A stretch of DNA of 64,000 bases. Origin: Brevundimonas sp. AJA228-03 (lineage in GTDB: Bacteria > Pseudomonadota > Alphaproteobacteria > Caulobacterales > Caulobacteraceae). A program made the translations under genes and the position numbers. Under the pieces are notes generated by a model. It made no database searches, had not been told where the DNA came from, and saw nothing but the letters and a program-made list of their open reading frames with translations. Where the stretch lies: positions 496,001 through 560,000 of the forward strand of contig NZ_CP059297.1 of NCBI RefSeq assembly GCF_017795885.1, written 5' to 3'. This document shows, piece by piece, positions 42,632 through 51,335 of the stretch. Each line of letters opens with the position of its first letter. The first letter of the stretch is position 1.

Positions 42632-43252
42632 ATGCCCCCCGAGCGGCCCGAACGACGCCTGACGAAACGGCCCACGCTCGGGCTTCGCGCGCCGTTCCCG
42701 CTGCCCTTCAGGACCGCGTTCAGAACCCTGGGCCCCGGGTCGGTCTCCAGCCTGCTGAAGATCGCGCTGGACGTCGCCTATGTCCTGCTCATGCTGATCA
42801 CGGCCGTGCTGCTGCTGCTGTTCGTGGCGGCCATTTTCATTCCGGTCAGCCAGTACAACATTACCTTCACCGATGATGACGGCGGCACCCAGCAGCCCTT
42901 GACCCGAGCGCTCGTCCTGTTTGGCGTAGGGGCTTTTTCCGCCTATTTCGGCGGCTTCCTGCTGATCCTGCGGAACCTGCGGATGATCTTTCGCACCCTG
43001 ACCATGGGCGACCCGTTCCAGCCGGACAATGTGCGCCGCCTGCGTGAGGTGGGGCTGATCCTGGCGGTCGTCACGGCCGGCGTCTGGCTGGCCCAGGGCA
43101 TGGTGGCCGCGCGGCTGGCGCCGGGTGTGATGGACTCGCAGGGACTGGGCGAACTTCTGACGCCCATTTTCTCGGTATTGGTCGTCTTCGTCCTCGCCGA
43201 GGTGTTCCGCGAAGGCGCGCGTCTCAGACGCGAATCGGAGCTGACGATCTGA
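42632..43252 (+). CDS. DUF2975 membrane protein
   Basis: This 206-aa protein has four predicted membrane segments: about residues 45-70, 92-112, 140-160 and 175-195. The DUF2975 character is seen in 'FLLILRNLRMIFRTLTMGDPFQPDNVRRLREVGLILAVV'. DUF2975 genes very often precede a small XRE regulator, exactly as here (2-nt gap), so the pair probably forms a membrane-linked regulatory unit. The mechanism is unknown. Confidence 0.82.
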   Translation: MPPERPERRLTKRPTLGLRAPFPLPFRTAFRTLGPGSVSSLLKIALDVAYVLLMLITAVLLLLFVAAIFIPVSQYNITFTDDDGGTQQPLTRALVLFGVGAFSAYFGGFLLILRNLRMIFRTLTMGDPFQPDNVRRLREVGLILAVVTAGVWLAQGMVAARLAPGVMDSQGLGELLTPIFSVLVVFVLAEVFREGARLRRESELTI

Positions 43253-43254
43253 CC

Positions 43255-43494
43255 ATGGCCATTCGCGTTCAGCTGGACAGACTCCTGGTCGAGCGGCGCA
43301 TGTCGCTGACCGAACTCGCCGACCGGGTGGGCGTCACCCTGGCCAATCTGTCGATCCTCAAGACCGGCAAGGCGCGGGCGGTGCGGTTCTCGACGCTTTA
43401 TGCGCTGTGCCGCGAACTGGACTGCCAGCCGGGCGATCTGCTGGTCTATGCGCCTGGCCCGCCCGAGCCGGACGCCGACGGCGAAGATTCCTGA
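43255..43494 (+). CDS. XRE/Cro-CI family transcriptional regulator (YozG-like)
   Basis: This 79-aa protein is almost only a helix-turn-helix: 'LDRLLVERRMSLTELADRVGVTLANLSILKTGKARAVRFSTLYALCRELDCQPGDLLVY'. This matches the small HTH_26 type that accompanies DUF2975 proteins. It is probably co-transcribed with the upstream DUF2975 gene and the downstream Smr gene. The palindrome at 42124 could be its target, which is speculation. Confidence 0.88.
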   Translation: MAIRVQLDRLLVERRMSLTELADRVGVTLANLSILKTGKARAVRFSTLYALCRELDCQPGDLLVYAPGPPEPDADGEDS

Positions 43495-43498
43495 CCCC

Positions 43499-44077
43499 GT
43501 GGCGCGCCGCCCGCCCCCGGACCTGACCCCGGAAGACCGCCGTATCTGGGCCCGTGTCGCGGGGTCGGTGACGCCGCCCCGGACGCGAAAGGCCGCGCGC
43601 GTCACCCCCGGAACCCTCCTGCCGGACGCGCCTCTGAAACCCGCGACGATCAAGGCTCCCAGGCCCCCCGGCCCGATGAAGCCAAAGGCCTCGACCCGCA
43701 TCCGGGCCGCCGTGCCGATGGTCTCGACGCCCGCCCCTACGCCGCCCAGGGCCTTACCCGAAGAACTGGAACCCCGTCGCCAGCGCCGCCTGTCGCGCGA
43801 GCGCGATCCGATCGAGGCCTCCATCGACCTGCACGGCTTTTCCCGGTTCGAGGCCGAGGACCAGCTGCGCGCCTTCCTGATGGCGTCGCAGGCGCGAGGC
43901 CTGCGCGCCGTCCTGGTCGTCACCGGTCAGGGCCGTCGGGGTGGCGGCATCATCCGCGCCTCGATCCACGAATGGCTGCAGGGCCACGCGCTGAGGGGCA
44001 TCGTCTCCGGCTTCGCAATGGCCCATCGTCGCCACGGCGGCGACGGGGCGATCTATGTGACGTTAAAGCGCCGCTAG
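43499..44077 (+). CDS. Smr domain protein
   Basis: This 192-aa protein has a basic, proline-rich N-terminal half. The C-terminal Smr domain is 'IEASIDLHGFSRFEAEDQLRAFLMASQARGLRAVLVVTGQGRRGGGIIRASIHEWLQGHALRGIVSGFAMAHRRHGGDGAIYVTLKR'. The LHG and TGxG motifs of nicking-type Smr domains are present. It starts at GTG 43499, 4 nt after the XRE stop. A frame starting at 43400 overlaps the regulator and is rejected. Its TAG forms the edge of repeat copy 2. Confidence 0.85.
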   Translation: MARRPPPDLTPEDRRIWARVAGSVTPPRTRKAARVTPGTLLPDAPLKPATIKAPRPPGPMKPKASTRIRAAVPMVSTPAPTPPRALPEELEPRRQRRLSRERDPIEASIDLHGFSRFEAEDQLRAFLMASQARGLRAVLVVTGQGRRGGGIIRASIHEWLQGHALRGIVSGFAMAHRRHGGDGAIYVTLKRR

Positions 44078-44210
44078 GGCATGAGCGTCCGAGGTGGACC
44101 GACGTCGCGGGTCCAGCCGAAAGCGTGAATCGTGCTCACACGCCGGTCCGGAACCCGATTCACGGCATTGGCGGAACTGCGAAGCGGTTCCTCCTCAGCC
44201 GACAGGCTCC
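44077..44210 (-). repeat. Triple stem-loop intergenic element, copy 2 (inverted)
   Basis: The reverse complement aligns with 3901-4033 over its whole length. The central stem GTGAATCG/CGATTCAC is perfect. The outer stems are GGAAC-GC/GC-GTTCC and TGGACC/GGTCCA, with mismatches near the loops. Two GANTC sites are kept at the same 35-bp spacing as in the other copies. It starts at the stop codon of the Smr gene. Confidence 0.85.
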
Positions 44211-44303
44211 AGGCGGTCCGCTCACAGTCGACGGACCAGACCATCCTGCGCGCGAGGAGCCAGACACAACGCGTCGAGCGCTCGCCCGGGATCAGGACGT
44301 GAA

Positions 44304-44339
44304 AAAGCCCGCTGCGGGGGATACATCGCAGCGGGCTTT
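44304..44339. terminator. Strong bidirectional terminator between Smr gene and hisS
   Basis: Stem AAAGCCCGCTGCG / CGCAGCGGGCTTT with a 10-nt loop. On the minus strand the stem runs into TTTTTC, serving hisS. On the plus strand it ends TTTCTCG, serving the DUF2975-XRE-Smr unit. The two units converge here. Confidence 0.88.
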
Positions 44340-44455
44340 CTCGCTCTCTGTGGAGCGGACGTTTCCTCCCCGAAACGCCTTCGTCCAGCGACTGCGCCTT
44401 TCAGCGCCGCGCCGTTCGAGTGTTGTCAAATGACCGCTCGGGCGGGGACAAGTCA

Positions 44456-44544
44456 ATCAAACCGCACGGCTATTGAGATGGTTTGATGACTTATCGTCGA
44501 TAAGTCAGGCGTCAAGGCTCAGGTTATCGAAGAAACGTCGATAA
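44456..44544. repeat. Cluster of three AT-rich palindromes at the hisS 3' end
   Basis: Three inverted repeats sit in 90 bp: ATCAAACC/GGTTTGAT (44456-44487), GACTTATCG-T-CGATAAGTC (44488-44506, perfect) and TTATCGA/TCGATAA (44524-44544). The last lies inside the final codons of hisS. The shared core TTATCG suggests one origin. They may be mRNA end structures or protein-binding sites. Confidence 0.55.
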
Positions 44545-46012
44545 TGCTGCGGATGGCCGTGACCAGCGCGTTTCGCGCCACCGTGATCTGGCCCGGGCGC
44601 TCGGCCTTCCAGACGTCATTGTCGGCGACCCCGGCGGCCAGCTGGCGACCGGCGTCAAGGTCCTTGATCGTCACCTGACCGGCCGCAATCTCGTCTCCGC
44701 CCAGCATGACGACGGCCGGAGAGCCACGCCGATCGGCGTATTTCATCTGGGCCTTCATGCCTGCCCGACCCAGATAGAGTTCGGCCGCGATCCCCGCGTC
44801 GCGCAGTTCCGAAACCGCATCGAGATAGGCCTGCATGTCGTCCTGGCCGAAGACGATGACCACCACGGGGCCCCGGGTCGCACCGTCGGTTCGCCCGGCG
44901 GCCCGGAGCGCCGAGGCCAGTCGCGAAACGCCGAACGAGAAGCCGGTCGCCGGCGTGGACTCGCCCGTGAACCGCGCCACCAGATCATCGTAGCGCCCCC
45001 CGCCGCCGATCGAGCCGAACCGCACGGGCCGCCCCCTGTCGTCGGTGGTCTCCAGCAACAGCTCCGCCTCGAACACCGCGCCGGTATAGTATTCCAGCCC
45101 CCGCACGATGGTCGGGTCGAAGCGGACCGCATCCTGGCTCACCCGCATGGTGCCCAGCGCCCGGTCGATCCCGGCCAGTTCTTCGAGCGCGGCCTCGCCT
45201 GCCGCGCCCAGCCCGCCACAGCGGGCGATGACATCAAGCGTCCCGGCCCGCGTCTGCGCTCCGTCGCTGGCACACCCCAGCAAGGCCTCGATAGTCGTGG
45301 CCACGCCGAGCGGCAGATTGGCACCCCTTGTGTAGTCGCCGCTCTCGTCCAGACGGCCCTCGCCCAGCAGGGCTGCAACCCCCGACCAGCCCAGACGGTC
45401 GAACTTGTCGATCGCCCGCAGCGCGGTCAGGCGCTGGGCCGGATCGGTGACGCCGCCCGCCTCGAACAGGCCGTCGAACAGCTTCCGGTTCGAGACCCGG
45501 ACCACGGCCTGACCCGGCGGGAGCCCGGCCGCCTGAAGACCTTCGCAGGCCATGGCGATGATCTCGGCATCGGCCTCGGGACGGTCGGAGCCGACGGTGT
45601 CGGCGTCGCACTGGGTGAATTCGCGGAACCGCCCCGGCCCCGGCTTTTCGTTGCGCCACACGGGCCCGAAGGCATAGCGACGGAAGGGCTTGGGCAGGGT
45701 CTCCCAATTCTCCGCCGCGAAGCGGGCGAGCGGCGCGGTCAGATCATAGCGCAGCGCCATCCACTGATCGTCGTCGTCCTGGAGGGCGAACACCCCCTCG
45801 TTCGGACGGTCGGCGTCGGGCAGAAATTTTCCGAGCGCATCGGCATACTCGAACGCCCCGGTGTCGAGCGGCTCGAACCCCCAGCGCTCATAGACCTCCG
45901 ACACCCGCTGGACGATGCGGCGCTCGGCGATCAGGCCCGGGCCGCGGCGATCGGCGAAGCCACGTGGGCTTCGGGCTTCGGGGCGGGCAGGGAGCGGCGC
46001 GGCGTCGGTCAT
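44519..46012 (-). CDS. hisS: Histidyl-tRNA synthetase
   Basis: This 497-aa class II synthetase charges tRNA-His. Motif 2 is 'PFRRYAFGPVWRNEKPGPGRFREFTQCDADTVG'. The HisA motifs are 'GLEYYTGAVFEAEL' and 'RFGSIGGGGRYDDLVARF', and the motif 3 block is 'ATGFSFGVSRLASAL'. The C-terminal anticodon-binding domain follows ('AAELYLGRAGMKAQMKYADRRGSPAVVMLGGDEIAAGQVTIKDL'). The longer type with N-terminal 'SPRGFADRRGPG' is usual in alphaproteobacteria. The strong terminator lies 180 bp downstream. Confidence 0.96.
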   Translation of the reverse strand: MTDAAPLPARPEARSPRGFADRRGPGLIAERRIVQRVSEVYERWGFEPLDTGAFEYADALGKFLPDADRPNEGVFALQDDDDQWMALRYDLTAPLARFAAENWETLPKPFRRYAFGPVWRNEKPGPGRFREFTQCDADTVGSDRPEADAEIIAMACEGLQAAGLPPGQAVVRVSNRKLFDGLFEAGGVTDPAQRLTALRAIDKFDRLGWSGVAALLGEGRLDESGDYTRGANLPLGVATTIEALLGCASDGAQTRAGTLDVIARCGGLGAAGEAALEELAGIDRALGTMRVSQDAVRFDPTIVRGLEYYTGAVFEAELLLETTDDRGRPVRFGSIGGGGRYDDLVARFTGESTPATGFSFGVSRLASALRAAGRTDGATRGPVVVIVFGQDDMQAYLDAVSELRDAGIAAELYLGRAGMKAQMKYADRRGSPAVVMLGGDEIAAGQVTIKDLDAGRQLAAGVADNDVWKAERPGQITVARNALVTAIRSIIDVSSIT

Positions 46013-46026
46013 GGCCGGGCTTCTAG

Positions 46027-46054
46027 AGTGTCGAGTGTCGAGGGTCGAGGGTCG
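46027..46054. repeat. Four-copy 7-bp tandem repeat
   Basis: Two AGTGTCG units are followed by two AGGGTCG units, in the 69-bp gap upstream of hisS and downstream of the DUF418 gene. Being four perfect-length units close to the hisS start, it could vary in copy number by slippage. Confidence 0.8.
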
Positions 46055-46081
46055 CGCGGCCGCAGACCGTTCTCCCGGCTC

Positions 46082-47314
46082 CTATTTGCGGATCGGCACC
46101 AGCCGCCCGTAGGTCAGGCATCGCCAGGCCCATTCCAGCGGCCCCATCTGGAACGCCGACAGCCACAACGGCGACCAGATCAACTGCAGCGCCCAGATGG
46201 CGATTACAATCGGCCACAGGCCCGCAGGCCCCAGGGTGCCCATCCATTCGGGGCCCCCGGGCAGGTAGAAGACGCTGGCCATAATGAGCGACTGCGTCAG
46301 ATAGTTGGTGAACGCCATCCGGCCCACCGGCACGAGCCGATCCGTGAAGACTCTGAGCCCGACAAGGCTGAACAGCAGCAGCATGGAGATGTAGCCGATC
46401 GTGATCAGCGGTGCCATGCCCCCGGCCGCGCTGTCCAGCCCGTTGATCGGCAGGCTCGCAGCCACCCTGCCCGGCGCGCTGGCCCAGGCGTCGACGGCCA
46501 GGATCGCTGCGGCGATGCCGACAAGCAGGATGTAGAGTGCGACCGGTGCCCGGCCAGTCAGGAAGCCGCTCTTGAACAGACCCAGGCCAACCATCATCAG
46601 CGGCACCGATACCGGGATCAGGAACAGGCTCATCACGGCCAGCGTGGCCCATGCCTTCAGGTTCTCGATCCAGGGTGCCATGCCGCCGACCTGATAGGCC
46701 GCGACGGCGGCATTGATCTGCTCCATCGTGACCTGTGGGGAGCCGGCCGCCATCTTGGCGGAGAATTCCGGACCGAGGGCGCCCAGCAGCAGGGGGGTGG
46801 CCGTTGCGAAGAGCATCCAGATGGCCGAGATCGACCCACCGGCCCAAAGCAGTCGTCCCGGGCTCCAGGACCGGACCAGCAGCATGACCAGACCGCAGGA
46901 GGCGTAATGCAGCAGGATGTCGCCGTACCAGATCGCGATCCCGTGGATCAGGCCGAACACCGCCAGCCAGAACAGGCGGCGGCGCAGCAGACGTCCCCGA
47001 TCGCGGTCTTGCCGCTCGCCTCCCACAAGGAACACGGACACGCCGAATAGCATGGTGAACAGGGTGCGGAACTTGTCCTGGAAGAAGACATCGACCGCCC
47101 ACTGACCCCATGCGTCGCCACCGGTATGGCCGAACGGATCCCGCGTCGCCATTTCCGCAGCCATGGGCCAGGCGAAGGCCATGGCATTGACGGCGAGGAT
47201 TCCGAGGATCGCCCACCCGCGCAGCATGTCGAGCTGGAAAATGCGGTCTTTCGGCGTTACGGGGGTCAGGCTCCCGGACGTCGGCGTGTTCAACGCCTCG
47301 GCTGGCATGGACAT
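46082..47314 (-). CDS. DUF418 family membrane protein
   Basis: This 410-aa protein has about ten membrane segments. It shows the DUF418 pattern: 'RIFQLDMLRGWAILGILAVNAMAF' near residue 24, 'FFQDKFRTLFTMLFGVSVFLVG', 'RRRLFWLAVFGLIHGIAIWYGDILLHYASCGLVMLLV', and the C-terminal 'VGRMAFTNYLTQSLIMASVFY' and 'PLEWAWRCLTYGRLVPIRK'. The family is related to acyltransferase-type membrane proteins; substrates are unknown. The start 'MSMPAEALNTP' is an ATG at 47314. Confidence 0.88.
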   Translation of the reverse strand: MSMPAEALNTPTSGSLTPVTPKDRIFQLDMLRGWAILGILAVNAMAFAWPMAAEMATRDPFGHTGGDAWGQWAVDVFFQDKFRTLFTMLFGVSVFLVGGERQDRDRGRLLRRRLFWLAVFGLIHGIAIWYGDILLHYASCGLVMLLVRSWSPGRLLWAGGSISAIWMLFATATPLLLGALGPEFSAKMAAGSPQVTMEQINAAVAAYQVGGMAPWIENLKAWATLAVMSLFLIPVSVPLMMVGLGLFKSGFLTGRAPVALYILLVGIAAAILAVDAWASAPGRVAASLPINGLDSAAGGMAPLITIGYISMLLLFSLVGLRVFTDRLVPVGRMAFTNYLTQSLIMASVFYLPGGPEWMGTLGPAGLWPIVIAIWALQLIWSPLWLSAFQMGPLEWAWRCLTYGRLVPIRK

Positions 47315-47401
47315 GGTTCAGTTCCCCCGAGATAAGGTCGCAACCTTGCTGTGGAACGTGACGTCGTAAACTGAATTCGGCTTAATCTGCCCGGTTCGGG
47401 A

Positions 47402-47971
47402 TCAGGCGCGCGGAGCCTGTCTCATGACGCCCAGACGGTCGCGGACCGTTTCAGGCGCGGGCGTGAAGGCGAGGTAGGCGGCGCACAACCCCGCCCACAG
47501 GGCATAGCTGACCCCCACCAGGATCGCGACGGGCAGTCCGCCCACGCCGTAGATCAACAGCACGGTCTCGGTCGACCCGACAGCCTCCAGCGGATTGGCC
47601 GATCCGAACCAGCCCAGGATGGTCATGGTCAGCGCCAGCACGACCTGCAGCGAGGCGGCCAGAAGCCCGCCATACAACATGAACCGCCAGACGATACCCA
47701 GCCGCGTGCCCGGACGACCGGTCCGCCGACGTTCCCGCGCGATCAACCATAGACCAAGCGGCACGCCGACCAGGCCGATCATCACGGCCAGCAGGCGGAA
47801 ATCGAAGTCGCGACCCGGCATCCAGTTCTGTGGCGGCCAGACCAGAAACGTCAGGATGAAGGGTGGCCACAGCACGCCGGCCAGGATCGCCAGGGCGATG
47901 GCCGGGCGCGTCCGCCGCCAGTTGACGGCGGTCTGGCCGGGAAAGCTGGACGGTGTGTCGAACCGGACCAT
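47402..47971 (-). CDS. Membrane protein of unknown function
   Basis: This 189-aa protein has four predicted membrane helices, around residues 24-46, 58-78, 92-118 and 135-168. It has a tryptophan-rich loop 'FLVWPPQNWMPGRDFDFR'. I recognise no family. Its ATG overlaps the stop of the upstream 3-hydroxyacyl-CoA dehydrogenase gene by one base, so the two are probably co-transcribed. Function cannot be inferred. Confidence 0.65.
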   Translation of the reverse strand: MVRFDTPSSFPGQTAVNWRRTRPAIALAILAGVLWPPFILTFLVWPPQNWMPGRDFDFRLLAVMIGLVGVPLGLWLIARERRRTGRPGTRLGIVWRFMLYGGLLAASLQVVLALTMTILGWFGSANPLEAVGSTETVLLIYGVGGLPVAILVGVSYALWAGLCAAYLAFTPAPETVRDRLGVMRQAPRA

Positions 47972-48852
47972 CAGCGCGTGGGGACCGGAACGTCGCCGGA
48001 ATAGTCGTAGAAGCCGCGCCCGGACTTGCGCCCCAGCCAGCCGGCCTCGACATATTTCACCAGCAGCGGGCAGGGCCGGTATTTGCTGTCGGCCAGGCCT
48101 TCGTACAGCACGTTCATGATCGCCAGGACGACGTCCAGCCCCATGAAGTCCGCCAGGGCCAGCGGCCCCATCGGATGGTTGGCCCCCAGCTTCAGCGCCT
48201 TGTCGATCGAGGCGACGTTGCCGACGCCCTCGTACAGCACATAGATCGCCTCGTTGATCATCGGCACCAGGATGCGGTTGACGATGAAGGCGGGAAAGTC
48301 CTCGGCATTGGTGGTGGTCTTGCCCAGGCTCTCGGCGAAGGCGACGGCGGCCTCATAGGTGGTGGCCGAGGTGGCGATGCCGCGGATGATCTCCACCAGC
48401 TTCATCACCGGAGCGGGCTTCATGAAGTGCAGGCCGATGAACCGGTCCGGCCGGTCCGTCGCCGAGGCCAGCCGGGTGATCGAAATAGAGGATGTGTTGG
48501 AGGCCAGCAGGGTGTCGGGCCCCAGATGGGGAACCAGATCGGCGAAGACCGCCTTCTTGATCGCCTCGTCCTCGACCGCCGCCTCGATGACCAGATCGGC
48601 GTCGCCGGCCTCGGCCAGGGTGCCGATGCCCGCGATCGCGGCCAGAGCCTCGTCGGCCTGGGCCTGGGTAAGGGTTGTCCGGGCGACCTGGCGGGCCAGG
48701 CTCGCCCCGATCGCCCCGATCGCGGCGGGCAGGCGGGCGGCCTCGACGTCGAACAGGTTGACGCGGTAACCGCCCAGCGCGACGGCCTGGGCGATCCCCG
48801 CTCCCATCTGGCCTGCGCCGATGATGGCCACTGTCTTGATCGAGGAAGTCAT
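47971..48852 (-). CDS. 3-hydroxybutyryl-CoA dehydrogenase
   Basis: This 293-aa NAD-dependent enzyme oxidises 3-hydroxyacyl-CoA in fatty-acid or polyhydroxybutyrate metabolism. The NAD motif 'VAIIGAGQMGAGIAQAVALGGY' is at residues 8-29. 'SNTSSISITRLASATDRPDRFIGLHFMKPAPVMKLVEIIRG' holds the catalytic His/Glu region, and 'GFYDYSGD' closes the C-terminal domain. I chose the ATG at 48852 (MTSSIKTVAII); the frame to 48894 adds 14 residues. Confidence 0.92.
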   Translation of the reverse strand: MTSSIKTVAIIGAGQMGAGIAQAVALGGYRVNLFDVEAARLPAAIGAIGASLARQVARTTLTQAQADEALAAIAGIGTLAEAGDADLVIEAAVEDEAIKKAVFADLVPHLGPDTLLASNTSSISITRLASATDRPDRFIGLHFMKPAPVMKLVEIIRGIATSATTYEAAVAFAESLGKTTTNAEDFPAFIVNRILVPMINEAIYVLYEGVGNVASIDKALKLGANHPMGPLALADFMGLDVVLAIMNVLYEGLADSKYRPCPLLVKYVEAGWLGRKSGRGFYDYSGDVPVPTR

Positions 48853-48961
48853 GAAGTCGTGGTCGGCAACGGCGTTTCGCCCGGTCGTCGGCACCTTAAG
48901 AGCCTATCGACGCGGCGCAAGGCTGGAATGCCGCGATGCGGCATACGCCGTCAGGGCGTGA

Positions 48962-49306
48962 CTATATCCCACCGGAGAAAATCAGGGCCAGCGCATTGCC
49001 GAATGGAGGCAGGAGGTAGGTTCGGATCCCTGAAATGATGAGCAGGGCGATGATGGGTGTGATGTCCATGCCTCCCAGCGGAGGAATGAACCGGCGCAGG
49101 GGTGCCAGCACCGGCGTCACGACGGAATCGAGGAAATTGGCCAGCTGTCCGACGAACCGGTTGCGATAGTTGATCACGTCGAAGGCGAACAACCAGCTCA
49201 GGATCGCTGAAACGATGATGGCGAGCCAGAGCAGGAAAAACAGCTGATCGACGATGAAATAGATGAACCCTGCAATGCCGCCGCCGATGCCCACGATCGT
49301 CTCCAA
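48962..49306 (-). CDS. YggT family membrane protein
   Basis: This 114-aa protein has the two hydrophobic hairpins and conserved block of YggT: 'LWLAIIVSAILSWLFAFDVINYRNRFVGQLANFLDSVVTPVLAPLRRFIPPLGGMDITPIIALLII'. YggT homologues are linked to osmotic tolerance and cell division in various bacteria. It lies 127 bp from the tRNA-Ala gene, which is on the other strand. Confidence 0.9.
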   Translation of the reverse strand: METIVGIGGGIAGFIYFIVDQLFFLLWLAIIVSAILSWLFAFDVINYRNRFVGQLANFLDSVVTPVLAPLRRFIPPLGGMDITPIIALLIISGIRTYLLPPFGNALALIFSGGI

Positions 49307-49433
49307 AACGCCTGTGTCCGCTTCCTAGCTCCGGGAGAGCCAAAGGCCAAGCGATCTGAGGCCCGGGGCCAGCGGCCCGTTGACACTCCCCGGTCCCGCC
49401 GCCTATGTCCCGCCCTCGCCTTCACCCGGTAAC

Positions 49434-49509
<76 letters not shown>

Positions 49510-49558
49510 CCCTGCCTCGCGCCGGTGCGCTTCGAAGGGCAGGCCGGAAGGGGCTGCG

Positions 49559-50518
49559 ATGACAGAACATTCGATCCACGTGGCTGCCCTCTACCGGTTC
49601 GCGCCCGTGGCCGATCCAGATGCCTTGCGTGCCTGGCTCGAGACCCTCTGCGGCGACCACGTGCGCGGTACGCTGCTCGTCGCGCACGAGGGCGTCAACG
49701 GAACCATCGCCGGACCGGCGAACGCGGTTGATCGCGTCGTCCGGGGACTGCGCGCAAGGCCGGGGTTTGCCGATCTGGAGGTCAAGTACAGTCACGCTTC
49801 GACCCCGCCCTTTCACCGTCTGAAGGTCCGCGTGAAGCCCGAGATCGTGACCCTGGGCCAGCCGGGCATCGACCCCGTGCTGGACGCCGGGACCTATGTC
49901 GCTGCGGAGGACTGGAATGCCCTGATCGCCGATCCGGATACGGTCGTGATCGATACCCGCAATGACTATGAGGCCGACGTCGGGGCCTTCGTCGGCGCGG
50001 TGCAGCCCAATACGCGCACGTTTCGCGACTTTCCCGACTGGTTCGAGCGCGAGGGTCGCGCCCTGCTGGACCGACCCGTTCCGCCCAGGGTCGCCATGTA
50101 CTGTACCGGCGGAATCCGCTGCGAGAAGGCAACCGCCTGGCTGAAGGCACAAGGGGTCGCGGACGTGCACCACCTGCAGGGCGGAATCCTGCGCTATCTG
50201 GAGACGGTACCCGAAAGCGAAAGCCTGTGGCGCGGCGAGTGCTTCGTCTTCGACGAGCGGGTCGCGGTCGGCCATGGGCTGGAGCCGGGGACGCACAGCC
50301 TGTGCCGGGGCTGTCGCATGCCGGTCAGTGAGGCTGGACGGGCATCGCCGAGGTTCGTGGAGGGTGTCTGCTGCGACCGATGTCACGACAGCCGGACCGA
50401 GGAACGGCGGACGGGCGCTCTGGAGCGGGACCGCCAGGTCCGCCTCGCCGCAGAACGGGGTCAGGCCCACATCGGCACCAGACGGGCCGTCCCCGACCGG
50501 CCGCGTGCCGACCGATAG
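49559..50518 (+). CDS. trhO: tRNA uridine-34 hydroxylase TrhO (rhodanese-type)
   Basis: TrhO (YceA) makes 5-hydroxyuridine at the tRNA wobble position using oxygen. The 319-aa product has the N-terminal ferredoxin-like domain '[43 protein letters not shown]'. The rhodanese domain carries '[33 protein letters not shown]' and the catalytic cysteine in '[20 protein letters not shown]'. A C-terminal cysteine cluster '[30 protein letters not shown]' is present. All are normal for the family. Confidence 0.95.
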   Translation: MTEHSIHVAALYRFAPVADPDALRAWLETLCGDHVRGTLLVAHEGVNGTIAGPANAVDRVVRGLRARPGFADLEVKYSHASTPPFHRLKVRVKPEIVTLGQPGIDPVLDAGTYVAAEDWNALIADPDTVVIDTRNDYEADVGAFVGAVQPNTRTFRDFPDWFEREGRALLDRPVPPRVAMYCTGGIRCEKATAWLKAQGVADVHHLQGGILRYLETVPESESLWRGECFVFDERVAVGHGLEPGTHSLCRGCRMPVSEAGRASPRFVEGVCCDRCHDSRTEERRTGALERDRQVRLAAERGQAHIGTRRAVPDRPRADR

Positions 50519-50530
50519 TCGTCAGAGGGT

Positions 50531-50818
50531 CTAGATTTCCTCGTCGAAGCGGCGGGCGACCAGATCGCCCAGAGCTTCGATGGCCGCCTCGGCGTCCGGG
50601 CCTTGGGCGGTCACCTCGATCGAACAGCCGTTCCCGGCCCCCAGCATCAGAAGGCCCATGATGGAGCGGGCGTCCACGGTCGTGCCATCGCGCGCCACCC
50701 GGATTTCCGATTCAAAGCTTGAGGCCAGTTTGACGAACTTGGCCGACGCCCGCGCATGCAGGCCCCGGGTGTTGCAGATGTTGGCGGTGGTCCGCGCGGT
50801 CGGAACGGTCTGGCCCAC
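50531..50818 (-). CDS. HPr-family phosphocarrier (NPr-type)
   Basis: This 95-aa phosphocarrier has the phosphorylated histidine in 'NTRGLHARASAKFVKLA' (H22) and the HPr-kinase serine region 'VDARSIMGLLMLGAGNG'. Together with the EIIA-Man and HprK genes upstream it forms a PTS-related regulatory relay. No sugar permease is present here. It starts 2 nt after the EIIA gene stop. Confidence 0.93.
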   Translation of the reverse strand: MGQTVPTARTTANICNTRGLHARASAKFVKLASSFESEIRVARDGTTVDARSIMGLLMLGAGNGCSIEVTAQGPDAEAAIEALGDLVARRFDEEI

Positions 50819-50820
50819 GG

Positions 50821-51225
50821 CTATTTCTCGCCCGCCAGGACCCAGGAGGCCACGGAGATGTATTTGCGGCCCGCGTCCTGGGCATGGGCGACGCAGGTCT
50901 CCAGGCTCTCGCGCGTGCGCACGCTGGCCAGCTTGATCAGCATGGGCAGGTTCAGACCGGCGATGACCTCGGCATGGGTCTGCTCCATCACCGAGATGGC
51001 CAGGTTCGACGGAGTACCGCCGAACATGTCGGTCAACAGGATGACGCCAGAGCCGTCGTCCACGGCAGCCGCGGCGTCGACGATGTCGCGGCGGCGGCGT
51101 TCCATGTCGTCTTCCGGCCCGATGCAGATGGCCGCGACCCCGCGCTGCGGGCCGACGACGTGTTCCATCGCGGACAGGAATTCCGACGCCAGTCCGCCGT
51201 GCGTAACGATCACCAGGCCGATCAT
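50821..51225 (-). CDS. PTS EIIA component, mannose family (regulatory)
   Basis: This 134-aa protein has the EIIA-Man phosphorylation site H9 in 'IGLVIVTHGGLASEFLSAMEHVVG' and the conserved 'GVILLTDMFGGTPSNLA'. No EIIB/C/D partner is nearby. As in other alphaproteobacteria, it probably accepts phosphate from HPr and acts in regulation rather than sugar import. It is followed tightly by the HPr gene. Confidence 0.92.
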   Translation of the reverse strand: MIGLVIVTHGGLASEFLSAMEHVVGPQRGVAAICIGPEDDMERRRRDIVDAAAAVDDGSGVILLTDMFGGTPSNLAISVMEQTHAEVIAGLNLPMLIKLASVRTRESLETCVAHAQDAGRKYISVASWVLAGEK

Positions 51226-51335
51226 GCCGACCCCATCCTGAAGGCGTTCAACTGCGAAACATCCCGTTCACACTGCATCGGAGGCCCCCCGGTCCGATCC
51301 GCAAGCGGGCCTAGATAAAGGAAACCCGCGTCGGG

